Of a stretch of 64,000 nt of DNA, positions 39,824 through 50,039 are shown piece after piece; position 1 is the first letter of the stretch, and each line of letters starts with the position of its first letter. The DNA comes from Gaertneriomyces semiglobifer. Lineage: Eukaryota; Chytridiomycota; Chytridiomycetes; Spizellomycetales; Spizellomycetaceae. The position numbers and the translations under genes are program-made. Under the pieces are notes generated by a model. The model was not told the origin of the DNA. It saw only the letters and a program-made list of their open reading frames with translations, and did no database searches. Where the stretch lies: the NCBI GenBank assembly GCA_025558075.1, contig JAHLKF010000021.1, positions 273,495 through 337,494 of the forward strand, in the 5' to 3' direction.

Positions 39824-40397
39824 TGTGGTATAATGGATGTGATTGAGGGATTTAGGTTTAGAATCATAGGAGAAAGATTTATTAGATGAGTTAGACTTAG
39901 CACGCGTAGCTAGCTAGATTCAAGGGACCGCACACCGCGACCAGATGGTCACATGACCATGGTTTTCCTGTTCGCCACGGTCATATAAAAGGCCCCACGG
40001 CGACGGATCTCTGTGTGTTTCCCCAGAGAACATATAACCAAGAAATATAGTGATAAGGTCTAAAAATCCCAGTCTTCTATAGTGTGATTACCATTAGCGT
40101 TGTCCAGATCCGCACCAATCACCAAGTAGACTAGCACTACTAGGTGTTCTCTCACGTCCATTTTAGAGCCGGTAGATTGATATTTTGCCTGGTTAGATTA
40201 GTAGCTAATTAGTTGAACGTCACCTTCACCAAAAATCAGGACATTTCCACCACAGACGGTTGTTTTGTCCATAGTTAGAAGTGTGAACGTCCTTGTCGAG
40301 GTAGATGTGTGAACCGTGTTAGAATTCCAGTAACGCGACTTTATTAGATTTCTGTGTGAGATGCCGGGAAACTAGTCAATAAAGTCAAGTTGCGACA
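39824..40397 (+). repeat. 5' LTR of element B
   Basis: 574 bases, contains TATAAAAGG at about 39985 as a core promoter and AATAAAGTC near the 3' end as a possible polyadenylation signal. Preceded by the target duplication GCGT. Confidence 0.93.
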
Positions 40398-40399
40398 CC

Positions 40400-40416
40400 T
40401 GGTGGAGAATCGAATC
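40400..40416 (+). promoter_or_regulatory. Primer-binding site of element B
   Basis: TGGTGGAGAATCGAATC, two bases after the LTR. The first 14 bases equal the Gypsy-A primer site, so both families probably use the same tRNA. Here the two-base spacer prevents the ATG seen at the Gypsy-A and Gypsy-C junctions. Confidence 0.75.
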
Positions 40417-40482
40417 GGGTTACCATTGACCCAGAACATCTACTCGACAAAACACGGTGCCGACAATTAAAACACCGTGATA

Positions 40483-42546
40483 ATGGCTTTATTCGACCAT
40501 GACAGCGAGATTTATTCTACCGACCCAGAGGGCGAACGGACCGATGACGTGACTAGCACGACGGTACGCCGTGTCGCCCCACTTCTGCCTGGGCATTCTA
40601 TGGAAGAATCCACGGCTGATGACGGTATTCCGGATGTCCGTATCTATTCTAGCGGAGCGCCAGTGTTTGGCACCGTGGAATATGAGAGGTGCATAGTGGA
40701 ATTCTCCGACGCAGTCGCTGAGGCAGAGGCTGTCCGTGTAGCTGATGGGGATTTTGGTATCATCCACGTGGATTATTATTCTACGGCAAGAGTGCACTTT
40801 GCCGGCAAAGAACATCCACTAGATGGTGATCCAGCACGAGTCCTTGGAGCTGTGCTGCTACAGGCCGCCAAGAGATTTATTGCCACGGGCGTCCCACTGA
40901 ACATCCAAAATGTCCAGGATGATTTTTTCAGAGTAGTCGAACAGATCGGGACTCTGTATGAATCTGCCGCCGTGATGCCGACAGCAAAAGGATGGTTGCA
41001 GGCCGTTCCGGCTGGATACACTGGTATACTGGGGAAGGAGTTTGCCGATCAGCTGTTATTCCTCCAGACATACTACAGTTGGACCGACAGCGAACACCGT
41101 CGGCGGGAGGCAGAGAAACGTAGAGTCCAGAAGGCAATAGACCGTGGCGATTTACCTGCACCACCTGGTTATTTAACTAAAAGGGATCAAGAAAAATGGG
41201 AGCGCAATCACTTACGTCAGGCTCAGTGGCGTGTCGAACAAAATCTCGTGCGTGAGCATTTAGAAGCCGCACGTGAACAGACCGCTGCTCTACGTGAATT
41301 AGTCCAGACCGTACTCACTGGTCGAGAAACCTTAACAGCTAGTGTTTCTCACCGTGGTGTGGTGTCAAAGAGTGATGGTCACTCGGCCCGGTACGCGAAG
41401 TATTCCGGACCGAAGTATCAAATCTCCTTGAACATCTTTCACTGGTTACGGACCTTTGAACGTATCTGTCAGCGGGAAGGTATTACCACCGATCATGACA
41501 AAATGAATTACCTACGCAAAGCTCTGGATCCAAGTGAACTCCGTGTGTGGGATTGGTATAGCGCCATTGACTTTGACCATATGCCTTGGTCCGATATTCG
41601 CTCCTCGATGATTGTCCACTTCACTAGTGAGACTCAGCGTCATCCGAGTACACTGTGGACCAAGTTATCTCAGTTACGCAAATCATCAACTGAATCAATT
41701 CAAACCTTCCAACAAACATCCCAACAAGCGCTTCTTGATTTGCAAGATGCTAACGCCATATCAGCAGTTCCCTTTTTACCGACCAATCACCAGATGGCTA
41801 CTGCCTGGTGGGCCGCTCTAGGAGACCGTGATGTTAACGTTCTGGCTATGGGAATAGACGTTGATTCAAGGATTGAAGATGTCATCTCACGAACCGTTGC
41901 TCAGTACGACCGTCTTGAGAGTATTCGCGCTTGTGATCGCTCTATCGGTAATCCTCGGTCAGCAGCTGGCGACCGTCCGATTAAACCTGTGGCACCCAAG
42001 TTTAGCGGTACTGCCCCAACGGTGATGGCAAAAACAACGACCACCACGGCATTTACCTCTGACAAGCGATCATCTAATCCACCGAACCAGAGGCCGTATC
42101 AGAATAATCGAGTTTCCACGCCCCCTACACAGTCGCGTTTTCGATCAGCGACACCGACAAATTCTAGTGGTAACCAAGGAAAACCAACTTCTCAAGGAGC
42201 TGCACGAACTACGACCGCTCCTACAAAAGATGAAGTGGCGACTCTGACCGATAAGTTACAGAAGATGTCAATAAAATTGGGGAGCCAACCTACCCAGTTT
42301 GATGTTAGCCAGGCGACGTGCTACCGTTGTGGTGACACCGGTCACATCTCACGGAACTGTGAATCCGAAGCCGTGCTACCCACGTGGAGAGGATATCTCT
42401 TGATGTCTGGTGATAACGAGGATCAACCAGAATTAGAGTATCATCCCGGCTTGGAGCAAGCGTATGCTCGGGTGTTCCAATTGGCGTACCATGAAACTGA
42501 TGTTGATAGTGATGGTGATGACGTGGATAACACTGAGGATTTTTAA
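40483..42546 (+). CDS. gag: Element B gag
   Basis: 687 codons from ATG 40483 (MALFDHDSEIY). The N-terminal 200 residues are a novel-looking globular region; a charged helical segment follows (REAEKRRVQKAI, VEQNLVREHLEAAREQ) and then a capsid-like region (HWLRTFERICQREGITTDHDK, WDWYSAIDFDHMPW). A Thr/Ser/Pro/Asn-rich linker leads to a standard zinc knuckle CYRCGDTGHISRNC (CX2CX4HX4C) and an acidic tail ending DDVDNTEDF. The stop codon lies in GATTTTTAAAT; pol continues in the -1 frame right there, so slippage on the T-run could join them. Confidence 0.88.
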   Translation: MALFDHDSEIYSTDPEGERTDDVTSTTVRRVAPLLPGHSMEESTADDGIPDVRIYSSGAPVFGTVEYERCIVEFSDAVAEAEAVRVADGDFGIIHVDYYSTARVHFAGKEHPLDGDPARVLGAVLLQAAKRFIATGVPLNIQNVQDDFFRVVEQIGTLYESAAVMPTAKGWLQAVPAGYTGILGKEFADQLLFLQTYYSWTDSEHRRREAEKRRVQKAIDRGDLPAPPGYLTKRDQEKWERNHLRQAQWRVEQNLVREHLEAAREQTAALRELVQTVLTGRETLTASVSHRGVVSKSDGHSARYAKYSGPKYQISLNIFHWLRTFERICQREGITTDHDKMNYLRKALDPSELRVWDWYSAIDFDHMPWSDIRSSMIVHFTSETQRHPSTLWTKLSQLRKSSTESIQTFQQTSQQALLDLQDANAISAVPFLPTNHQMATAWWAALGDRDVNVLAMGIDVDSRIEDVISRTVAQYDRLESIRACDRSIGNPRSAAGDRPIKPVAPKFSGTAPTVMAKTTTTTAFTSDKRSSNPPNQRPYQNNRVSTPPTQSRFRSATPTNSSGNQGKPTSQGAARTTTAPTKDEVATLTDKLQKMSIKLGSQPTQFDVSQATCYRCGDTGHISRNCESEAVLPTWRGYLLMSGDNEDQPELEYHPGLEQAYARVFQLAYHETDVDSDGDDVDNTEDF

Positions 42547-42632
42547 ATCCGGTGTTGTTGGGGGGGAAAACCAACACCGACACAGACGCACCCCCGCCCG
42601 GCCGTCTATTAACAGCTTTTAGACGACTACTC

Positions 42633-44471
42633 ATGGCCGCGAAACGTGGTCACGACAGTGTAGCTGAGTCGGAAAGCCGTGCCACTAAGAAACAACGTGT
42701 CACTATTGACATTCCAATTATTAAAAAGAAAACACAGAAAATAAAATCAACTGTTGACTCACCACCGACTGGACCCACAGCGGTGACCAAGGTGCAGAAA
42801 CCTCCCGTTGCGGTAACCTCACGTAGTGGTTCACCAGAAGATAATCCGAATATCCCCACACCACCCACCGTTCCGCTATCATCACGTAAAACTCAACCGC
42901 GTACGAAGCCGGCAGTTTTAGACGAGGATGTCGAAACAGTAGGTGATCTATCAACAACTCCACGTTTGATACGTGCTGTTGTAAAAGCATATCAGAATAA
43001 AGGTGGCGCTTTTGATGTCATCAAGTTCTTGAATGCTACCCTGGTAACGGACATGTCATTGGCCGATTTGCTCTGGGTATCACCGTTCCTACGAAAAGAG
43101 ATGGTGAAATCTTTGCGAACCATACCGAGACATGTCCATGTGAATTTATTAGCCACCCACCCGTTTTTGCATACCCTGAACGAGGAGAATGGCGGTGATC
43201 CTGGTAATCAGAATACGTTTAACGCTCGAATAGCTCGCGTGACGGCGACGATCTCCAGCACCGGCACTCACTACCTTAACGGCCAGATAAACGGAGTTGC
43301 TCAACGGATGCACTGGGACAACGGTTGTTGTATCGTGTGTATCCATGCCCGAGTCCGAAAGGCCAACGGTTGGGAATTGGCAGACAACACGACTCCTATG
43401 CATTTACGACTAGCCGACGGTATGTCACCTAGGATCGAAGGCGAGGTCCACAATGTGGTTTTTCGTGTTGCCGAAGGAATAGAAATACCCTTAAATGTGG
43501 TCTCTATCCGCAATCTGGATGGGGATGTACTGTTAGGACGTCCCTTCTTTGAACTAGGCCGTGTCATTGTGGATTCTTACCGTGGACTGTATAACGTCCG
43601 GTGGAATAAACAGTGGGCAGTGGTTCGAGGACGTGACGGTCCGGTTTTTCCACAAAACCAATTGACCAGCTCTGACAGAGAAGAGTGGGAATACAGTCGA
43701 CCGCCGAGATTTGAAGAACCGACCAGCGGCCAGATCTCCACGGTGACTGATGAGAGAAGAGACCGCGTGATGAGATTATCATTCGTACATGATCGGTATC
43801 ACGTAGAACCGGACCCTCAGTTTGACCTACTTAATGCTGTCAAGTCCGACGACATTGAGGATATCTACCAACTCGTCACGGCACCCGGAGATTGCCGACC
43901 ACCTGACACGGTGGTAAATAACTCTATGACCAGAGAATTACGTCAGTGGTTGTTATCAGCAGAGAAACCCACGGTTCGCACGATGCTCACACGATATGGA
44001 TCCGCAACGGAACCGGGCATTGTAGAGTTATGTGAAACCAATCGGCGTGACAGACTCAAAGTCGTGAGCTGGAATGTCAACAGTATCCGTAACTTAATCC
44101 GTGGTAACTCAAGTTTCGTGGAACTACACGGTGGTGTCAGTTCTAGTGCGCTGGGTGTATATCTCGAGAAAGAGGGGATAGATATCCTGTGTCTGCAAGA
44201 ACATCGTTTGACCACGCCCGCTGATGCCAAAGAGGGCATACTACCGCCTGCCGGTTTTGTTGCGTACTATTCTTTTGCTACGCACATCAAAGGTTACAGC
44301 GGTGTATCACTCTACGCACGAACCGGATTAGTCAAACAAGTTTTCGAAGGTTTACCCGGCTCAAAACTTACGTGTGATCTAGAAGGCCGGATTATCGGAG
44401 TGATTTTGGCCAACGATATGGTATTATTGAACCTTTACCTGCCAAACGCTAGAGCAACCGGTTCAGCGTGA
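42633..44471 (+). CDS. pol: Element B pol, part 1: protease-like domain and AP-endonuclease N-terminal half
   Basis: The frame is open from 42537; the first ATG is 42633 (MAAKRGHDSV). A basic linker is followed by a retropepsin-like region: INGVAQRMHWDNGCCIV, where DNG stands at the usual D-T/S-G position, and VLLGRPFFELGRVIV, the usual protease C-terminal LLGR block. From about 44055 comes an ExoIII/APE1-type nuclease: VVSWNVNSIRN (metal Asn), ILCLQEHRL (metal Glu), GYSGVSLYAR, NLYLPNA (active-site Tyr). The ORF stops at 44469 (TGA), but the nuclease continues in the +1 frame, so a single frameshift divides it near 44460. Whether this is mutation or recoding cannot be told from one copy. Confidence 0.8.
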   Translation: MAAKRGHDSVAESESRATKKQRVTIDIPIIKKKTQKIKSTVDSPPTGPTAVTKVQKPPVAVTSRSGSPEDNPNIPTPPTVPLSSRKTQPRTKPAVLDEDVETVGDLSTTPRLIRAVVKAYQNKGGAFDVIKFLNATLVTDMSLADLLWVSPFLRKEMVKSLRTIPRHVHVNLLATHPFLHTLNEENGGDPGNQNTFNARIARVTATISSTGTHYLNGQINGVAQRMHWDNGCCIVCIHARVRKANGWELADNTTPMHLRLADGMSPRIEGEVHNVVFRVAEGIEIPLNVVSIRNLDGDVLLGRPFFELGRVIVDSYRGLYNVRWNKQWAVVRGRDGPVFPQNQLTSSDREEWEYSRPPRFEEPTSGQISTVTDERRDRVMRLSFVHDRYHVEPDPQFDLLNAVKSDDIEDIYQLVTAPGDCRPPDTVVNNSMTRELRQWLLSAEKPTVRTMLTRYGSATEPGIVELCETNRRDRLKVVSWNVNSIRNLIRGNSSFVELHGGVSSSALGVYLEKEGIDILCLQEHRLTTPADAKEGILPPAGFVAYYSFATHIKGYSGVSLYARTGLVKQVFEGLPGSKLTCDLEGRIIGVILANDMVLLNLYLPNARATGSA

Positions 44472-46335
44472 AACATATAAACAACTTCTCATGAAAGCTC
44501 TCACCGATTACGTGCACCAATTGAAACTCAATAATCAGCACGTGATCATCGTTGGTGACTTGAATGTCGTCTACCGAGAAGTGGACATCTGGGACCCGGC
44601 CGAGATGTGTGGTGCACAACGCCAATCACCATGTCTGCCGTGGGAATCACAGTGGGTCCGATCTCTGGTGGCGGATGTTCTCACCGACGCTTGGGTCATG
44701 TTTGACCAAACCGGACATCCTAATTTTTCCACTTGGGAACACGGTAAACTGTGGGGTAAATCACGTCGAGAACTCAACCGTGGACTACGCGTTGATCACG
44801 TTCTAGTGAGCAAGGAGTTAGCACCGACAGTTCACAGCTGTAATCTGGTTGACGTCCCCGGCTCTGACCACATACCCATATCCGTGACTTTTCAGTTCGA
44901 TGAACGATGTCTCGGTAATGACGGTGATAATCCCGTTATTGCTGGTAGAGTCTTTTCGCTCACCGCCAGAAAACGTGGTGGACAAGTACAAACCACCGTG
45001 GCCGGCGCGCGACTCGAATATACCACGTACAATGGTAAAGAACCGACACCCACACGGGAATTAGATCCTGCTCTAACAGAAGGGAGGGTTATTCACGTCG
45101 GTGATTTGCCAGAACTCCAACCGTACCTACCTGCCATAGAGGATATTTTCCGTGATCACCTACCGGAAATCCTTGAACCTGGGGGTATGGCCAGAACTTT
45201 AATTGATGTGCCACCGATGCTCGCTCAGGTAGACCCGTCGAACACGGAACCGTTGCCCTCTGCGAATAAACGACGGTGGTCACCGTTAGAGGAAACAACT
45301 CTAAATGAATATCAAGAGAGGATGGTTCAACACGGTAAAATGGAACCGTCGTCATCCACAACTTCCGCTATACCGATGCTAGTGGCCAAAAAGGATGGCA
45401 CCTACCGAATTGTTGTGTCATACAAGGTCCAGAAATATCTCCTGGCATTGAACTGGCCACTAGAGCCGTGCGACAAGGTCCTTCAAAAAATGGCGAGATG
45501 GGACTGGGTATCGATGTTCGATCAATCCCTTGGCTACCACCAGTGCCCGATGTCCGAGTGTTCCCGATGGTTAACAGCCGTTGTTTTTCCACGTGGACTC
45601 TATCAATACACCGTAGCACCGATGGGATGGAAGGATTCCGCAGAATGGATGACCAAACACATGTGTATCATGTATGATGACATGGCGATCGTCAGAAACG
45701 CTGACCTACAGGATCACATGTCGTTATTTCGTGATGATGGAAGTGTCGGAACCAACACAATTGATGAACACCTTTATTTTGTCCGGAGGTTACTAAACTG
45801 TGTAAAGAGACACAACGGAACTCTCTCGGATAAGAAATCACGGTGGTTCGTCAAGCGTGCCTATGCTCTAGGATTCCTAGTTGGTCAGAACGAGGTCGTA
45901 CCAGAGGAGAAAAAGGTCCGCGCCGTACTCGAGTGGCCAACACCTACGGACCAAACAAAGTTACGATCATTCATTGGGTTCATCAACTTTTTCTGTCATT
46001 GTGTACCTGAGAATGGACGGATCGTCGCTCCACTGTACCGGCTGTTCCGAGCCGATTACTCACCGCCAAAAGAGTATCAGCGTGAGTGGTCCGCTAGCAC
46101 CATCTACGCCGGAACTTTTCTCAAGGTGAAAGAGGCTATTGCCCAAGCCGCTGCCCTACGAACATTTGACAGTAGTCGTGTGATCATTTTAGCGGCTGAT
46201 GGGTCAAAAATTGGATTAGCTGTGGTAGCTGGTCACGCTGTCAACGTTCAGGATGATACCGACCTCCGAGCGGATACCAGCTATTGGCCTTGTGCCTTTT
46301 ACAGCCGACCGTGCACGGACACGGAACAGAGATAA
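44472..46335 (+). CDS. pol: Element B pol, part 2: AP-endonuclease C-terminal half, RT, RNase H start
   Basis: The +1 frame is open upstream of 44461 and reads QRETYKQLL, matching the nuclease continuation. Then VGDLNV (Asp and Asn), REVDIWD, NRGLRVDHVLVS and PGSDHIPIS (Asp-His pair): every catalytic position of the ExoIII family that I can locate is filled. RT follows: PMLVAKKDGTYRIV, MFDQSLGYHQ (first Asp), VAPMGWKDSAEW and IMYDDMAIV. The polymerase motif is thus MYDD rather than Y/F-x-DD. RNase H starts with AADGSKIGLAVV and ends at TAA 46333-46335 in the segment DTEQR. Confidence 0.85.
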
Positions 46336-47163
46336 AGTCAATCAGAACGGGAATTCTTGGCAATCATATACGGTGTCGGGAAAATCCAACCGTACATCGG
46401 CCGACGGCTAGTCATCCTCACTGATCACAAGGCCTGGGTACAATGCCAAAACACAGTTACCAAAAATGCCCGTGTTGAGAAATGGAGAGTTAAACTAGCA
46501 GCATTACCTTTGGACGCTGGTTACCCAAAATTCCTCTTCAGATCCGGTATCCAACAGTACGATGTCGACCCGTTGTTTAGATTAGATCAACGAACACCAC
46601 CGACCGCTGACTTAGACGAAAAGATCACCGCAGAAGTCGAAGATCCGATAGTCCTACGGTTACGGTTGTGTCGACTCGGTTGGCAGCCGTACGATGACAT
46701 TGCCGCGTGGTTACGCGGTGATTTTGATGCCACGTGGGATGCAAAATACCATTGCTCCCTCTCGTTGATGGCAAAACGCTATTTTCTCGATCTGGAGACG
46801 TCCAAGCTGTATCGCCGGTCACGACTAGGCACACCGCCTTGTTTAGTACCATCGGTAGATGAGGTTCAGCGCTTGATCGGTAGTTATCACGGCGAGTGCG
46901 AAGCGATAGGACATCTGTCTGCCGTGTCAACTTATCAGCTGATGGCGGCGAAGTATTATTGGAAAAGGATGTTTGCTGATATAGAAAAATACGTTAAGGG
47001 CTGTAGTGCCTGTGAACAACGACGACGAGCTCACCCCGTTGGTCGTTACCAATTGTTTCGGATTATTTCACCGACTACAATGTTCTGTCTGGTTGGAATG
47101 GACACGTGTGCCCTGCCAAAATCTTATCAAGGGCATATCGGCTACCTTTTGCTGGTGGATTAG
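46336..47163 (+). CDS. pol: Element B pol, part 3: RNase H end and integrase start (after nonsense codon)
   Basis: Same frame as part 2 and separated only by TAA. SQSEREFLAIIYG supplies the RNase H Glu, ILTDHKAWVQ its Asp. Integrase begins with a zinc finger (YHGECEAIGHLS ... GCSACEQ, HHCC) and has its first Asp in GMDTCALP. TAG at 47161-47163 interrupts the core domain. Confidence 0.8.
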   Translation, partial: SQSEREFLAIIYGVGKIQPYIGRRLVILTDHKAWVQCQNTVTKNARVEKWRVKLAALPLDAGYPKFLFRSGIQQYDVDPLFRLDQRTPPTADLDEKITAEVEDPIVLRLRLCRLGWQPYDDIAAWLRGDFDATWDAKYHCSLSLMAKRYFLDLETSKLYRRSRLGTPPCLVPSVDEVQRLIGSYHGECEAIGHLSAVSTYQLMAAKYYWKRMFADIEKYVKGCSACEQRRRAHPVGRYQLFRIISPTTMFCLVGMDTCALPKSYQGHIGYLLLVD

Positions 47164-48372
47164 ACGAGTGATTGGCTCTACGTCAAAGCTTTACGTAAAT
47201 TTACCGGTGATACCATGATCACTAGTGTTCAGACATACACTTACCAGTTTGGATGGCCACAGTGGATTATCGCCGACCTAGCGTCATATTTTGTTGGTGA
47301 TCCGTTTGCCACGTGGGCCGTTAACCAAAAGATCCAACTCTTGCCGACTTCTAGTCAACACGCTCAGGGAAATGGGCGAGCCAAAAAAGCCCACAGTGTG
47401 GTAGTTCCGTTGATCGCCCGACGTCTGCTGAAAGCCGGATTACCGCCAAACCGCTGGATAGACGTGCTCGAAGGTGCCGTCTCTGATTACAACCATCACA
47501 CCTCACGAGTAACGGGATGTTCACCGTATCGGTATGTTTTTGGTCAGGACGTCCGTCTACCGGTAGACACTACGTCCCTGTTGCCCTTTGAACTCGAGGA
47601 GTTACGTGATATACGTGGTTCATTCGTCGAGGCTGTGGAGGAATTACGTGCTACTGCTAGGAAGAATAAAGAGGATCAGCGATTAGAAGATGCTGCCAGA
47701 GAAAACACTGCTGACCAACCCGTAGAGTACATTCCCGTTGACTACGTTTGGGTTCTCAACAAGGCCGATAACTCAACGTTCAGCACGGAAAGGAAACTAC
47801 GTGCCCGGTGGATCCTCTGTCAAGTCGTCAAGGCTTCTCTAGGAGGTACATACATCCTCAACAATGCCACCACCGGTCAACCTTTTGCCAATGGTAACAA
47901 GATTTCTCACTGGCGTATGAGGCCAGCCGTCGAGACGGAAAGTTGGCATACCTACGCGGAGCGTCTGGAAGACAACCCTGACCCCACTAAGATGACTGTG
48001 CCACTAGCGCGATTGTCTCTGCTCACCACAATGGACGTGTCAAACGCGCTCCGTCCAGAGCTTTTCTCAGAGTTGACGCTACCCAGCGTGTACCAGGACT
48101 CTTACTTTGACAGCTCTGACACCGGAACTGTAAACAGAGATAACAGCATGGCCGTCTGTCAAAATAACCGTCTTTGCCTGATGCGAAAAGAAGGAAGTAT
48201 ACCCAGTGGAATATTTAAACAGCAGCGAGCTCACGATGACCCGCTTAGCACCGGCCTGACTAGCCACCACGATCAGGATGTCCGAAGCAACTTCCACTGC
48301 AACACCTATGGATCAGGAAGTGGTGACCACCTCAACGGACCAGACTCTCAACGCTGCCAACCAACCTGGTAG
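47164..48372 (+). CDS. pol: Element B pol, part 4: integrase core end and C-terminal domain (after nonsense codon)
   Basis: Same frame as part 3. The second catalytic Asp lies in IIADLASYF, which departs from the common SDxGxxF. At the third position GNGRAKKAHS has Lys where a Glu is expected (codon AAA, one transition from GAA). The integrase of this copy should therefore be inactive. The C-terminal part (VWVLNKADNSTF, RARWILCQVVK) resembles the GPY/F-type tail. The 3' end overlaps the next ORF by 95 bases. Confidence 0.78.
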   Translation, partial: TSDWLYVKALRKFTGDTMITSVQTYTYQFGWPQWIIADLASYFVGDPFATWAVNQKIQLLPTSSQHAQGNGRAKKAHSVVVPLIARRLLKAGLPPNRWIDVLEGAVSDYNHHTSRVTGCSPYRYVFGQDVRLPVDTTSLLPFELEELRDIRGSFVEAVEELRATARKNKEDQRLEDAARENTADQPVEYIPVDYVWVLNKADNSTFSTERKLRARWILCQVVKASLGGTYILNNATTGQPFANGNKISHWRMRPAVETESWHTYAERLEDNPDPTKMTVPLARLSLLTTMDVSNALRPELFSELTLPSVYQDSYFDSSDTGTVNRDNSMAVCQNNRLCLMRKEGSIPSGIFKQQRAHDDPLSTGLTSHHDQDVRSNFHCNTYGSGSGDHLNGPDSQRCQPTW

Positions 48373-49936
48373 TGCCCATGTCCGTGACGCACGTGGCCGC
48401 TTCGTCAAGAATCCTCTTAGGACACCTACCTTTAAACGACGCCACAGTACCGCGATTAGGAGAAATCCCAGGAGCACTGTATCACTAGGTTCTGTGATAG
48501 CTGAATTGACCACTACCACAGAGTTAAACATCTCACCAGCAGATGTGGATAGTGCATCCGAGGAGACTTCACCATTAACGGATCTAGAGGAAGATTCACC
48601 GACAGAATCCTCTCTGTCAGACACATTAAGAACTCGCGCTTCAGAGGAACCCGAGAATACCACACCGATATCGGTTGCCCACGCTTCATTATTGCCACCC
48701 GGCAGACGTTCCCGTCGCGGTCCGTTACCTGACCACGGAAACGCCCGGTCACCAGTGATTCCACCATGGCTATATGCCCCTCCGGGTAGTTCCGCATCCT
48801 GGAACATGGATCAGGATTTAATTCACCATGGTGAACAGGCTCGGGAACTCTCGCTGTATCCATTAAATCCTTACCTGAATCACTGGAACCAGCGAGTTAA
48901 ACAGTTCATCGTCAACTTCCGAACTTACCCAACACCATCGCTCCGAAGAGACTCCCGTTACGACATCACATGGTGTGCACTCAGTGAAACGGAAGAACAA
49001 CAACGAGGTATCCAGATCATCGATTTTGACCAAGATATTTTATTCTATGGTCAAAGTGAAAACGGTGCCGTACCGTTACTTGCCGTTTTCCGCCAACCGC
49101 CACCTGTCACCGCTTTACTGGACAAAATGAACCGAATTATCAACAAATGGTGTGGCGTACCCCAGATGCAACCTCACCCACCAACTCGTGAAGATTTATA
49201 TATGTCCAACCCGTTGATACCCGGTAGACCTTTTGGTGGAGTACATGAAGGAGTGTTCGTTCGCAGAGCCAGCCGATTACGCATCGTCCATCCTGCCCAG
49301 GAAACAAATCAGCGGTTAAATCCCAACTGCACCGTGGACCAGCAAAATCGAGATGTCTACAGAGCATTGACGTCTATGGAATTCACAGAATTTATGTGCG
49401 CGTGTTCAGAAAACGGTCTCGACGTGTTTCTGGCACAAATCCTCTACCTGCTGGATCCTAGTCACGCCCGCTCACGTGCGACGCTGATCCAACAATTCCC
49501 ACGTTTTGCTCGGCGGCAGTTACTTGACCATGATGTCAATACCACTCATTTCTTTGGATGGAACACCGTTATCGCACCACACCATGACGTGATAGACTCA
49601 GGTCTCGGACTTCAAGTTATGTGGGGCACATACGGGAACGGTGGAGGAACAGTGTTTCCAGAAATTGGAGTTCACGTCCGACATCCACCAGGTGATGTAC
49701 TCGTCTTCCGACCAAGCAGCCTCGTCCACTACAGCAAACCTTGGGCAGAAGGTTCTCGTTTCTTCCACACGATGCACGTGAATAAAGATATCGAGCAGGC
49801 AGCAATTGCCCACACTGACGTCTGGAACATCGCGCCCGATTGGACCACAGATGAGACTCGGAACACCGATATCGATGCTATCACAACTGCTCTAACAGCA
49901 GCCGGCATCTCGGATCCTGGTTACGCGCGGACGTAG
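48278..49936 (+). CDS. Element B 3' ORF: disordered N-terminus and 2OG-Fe(II) dioxygenase-like domain
   Basis: 552 codons, uninterrupted, ATG at 48278 inside the end of pol. The first 170 residues are Ser/Thr/Pro/Arg-rich and probably disordered. The last 160 look like a double-stranded beta-helix oxygenase: an H-x-D triad start (HHD, residues 435-437), a glycine-rich strand pair (TYGNGGGTVFPEI), PPGDVLVF, the distal His in VHYSKP (residue 484) and an Arg about ten residues later (GSRFFH) that could bind 2-oxoglutarate. The layout resembles fungal TET/JBP-like genes linked to transposons (Iyer and Aravind group work), but the substrate is unknown. It is the only large ORF of the element besides gag that is intact. 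Confidence 0.6.
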   Translation: MSEATSTATPMDQEVVTTSTDQTLNAANQPGSAHVRDARGRFVKNPLRTPTFKRRHSTAIRRNPRSTVSLGSVIAELTTTTELNISPADVDSASEETSPLTDLEEDSPTESSLSDTLRTRASEEPENTTPISVAHASLLPPGRRSRRGPLPDHGNARSPVIPPWLYAPPGSSASWNMDQDLIHHGEQARELSLYPLNPYLNHWNQRVKQFIVNFRTYPTPSLRRDSRYDITWCALSETEEQQRGIQIIDFDQDILFYGQSENGAVPLLAVFRQPPPVTALLDKMNRIINKWCGVPQMQPHPPTREDLYMSNPLIPGRPFGGVHEGVFVRRASRLRIVHPAQETNQRLNPNCTVDQQNRDVYRALTSMEFTEFMCACSENGLDVFLAQILYLLDPSHARSRATLIQQFPRFARRQLLDHDVNTTHFFGWNTVIAPHHDVIDSGLGLQVMWGTYGNGGGTVFPEIGVHVRHPPGDVLVFRPSSLVHYSKPWAEGSRFFHTMHVNKDIEQAAIAHTDVWNIAPDWTTDETRNTDIDAITTALTAAGISDPGYART

Positions 49937-50039
49937 TTCTGACTAGCACCACTACTCGTGCGCGTTGGAGTGGAGGTATGAAAGGGGAATTCCTCGCTTG
50001 GCACATGTTGACAGGGACGACAACACGGAGGCATGAGGA

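Noticed and set aside
44055..44900. AP endonuclease as part of a LINE inserted into element B
   Set aside because: It is collinear and in frame with the LTR-type RT, the RT is followed by RNase H and integrase in Gypsy order, and no poly-A tail or internal target duplication surrounds it.
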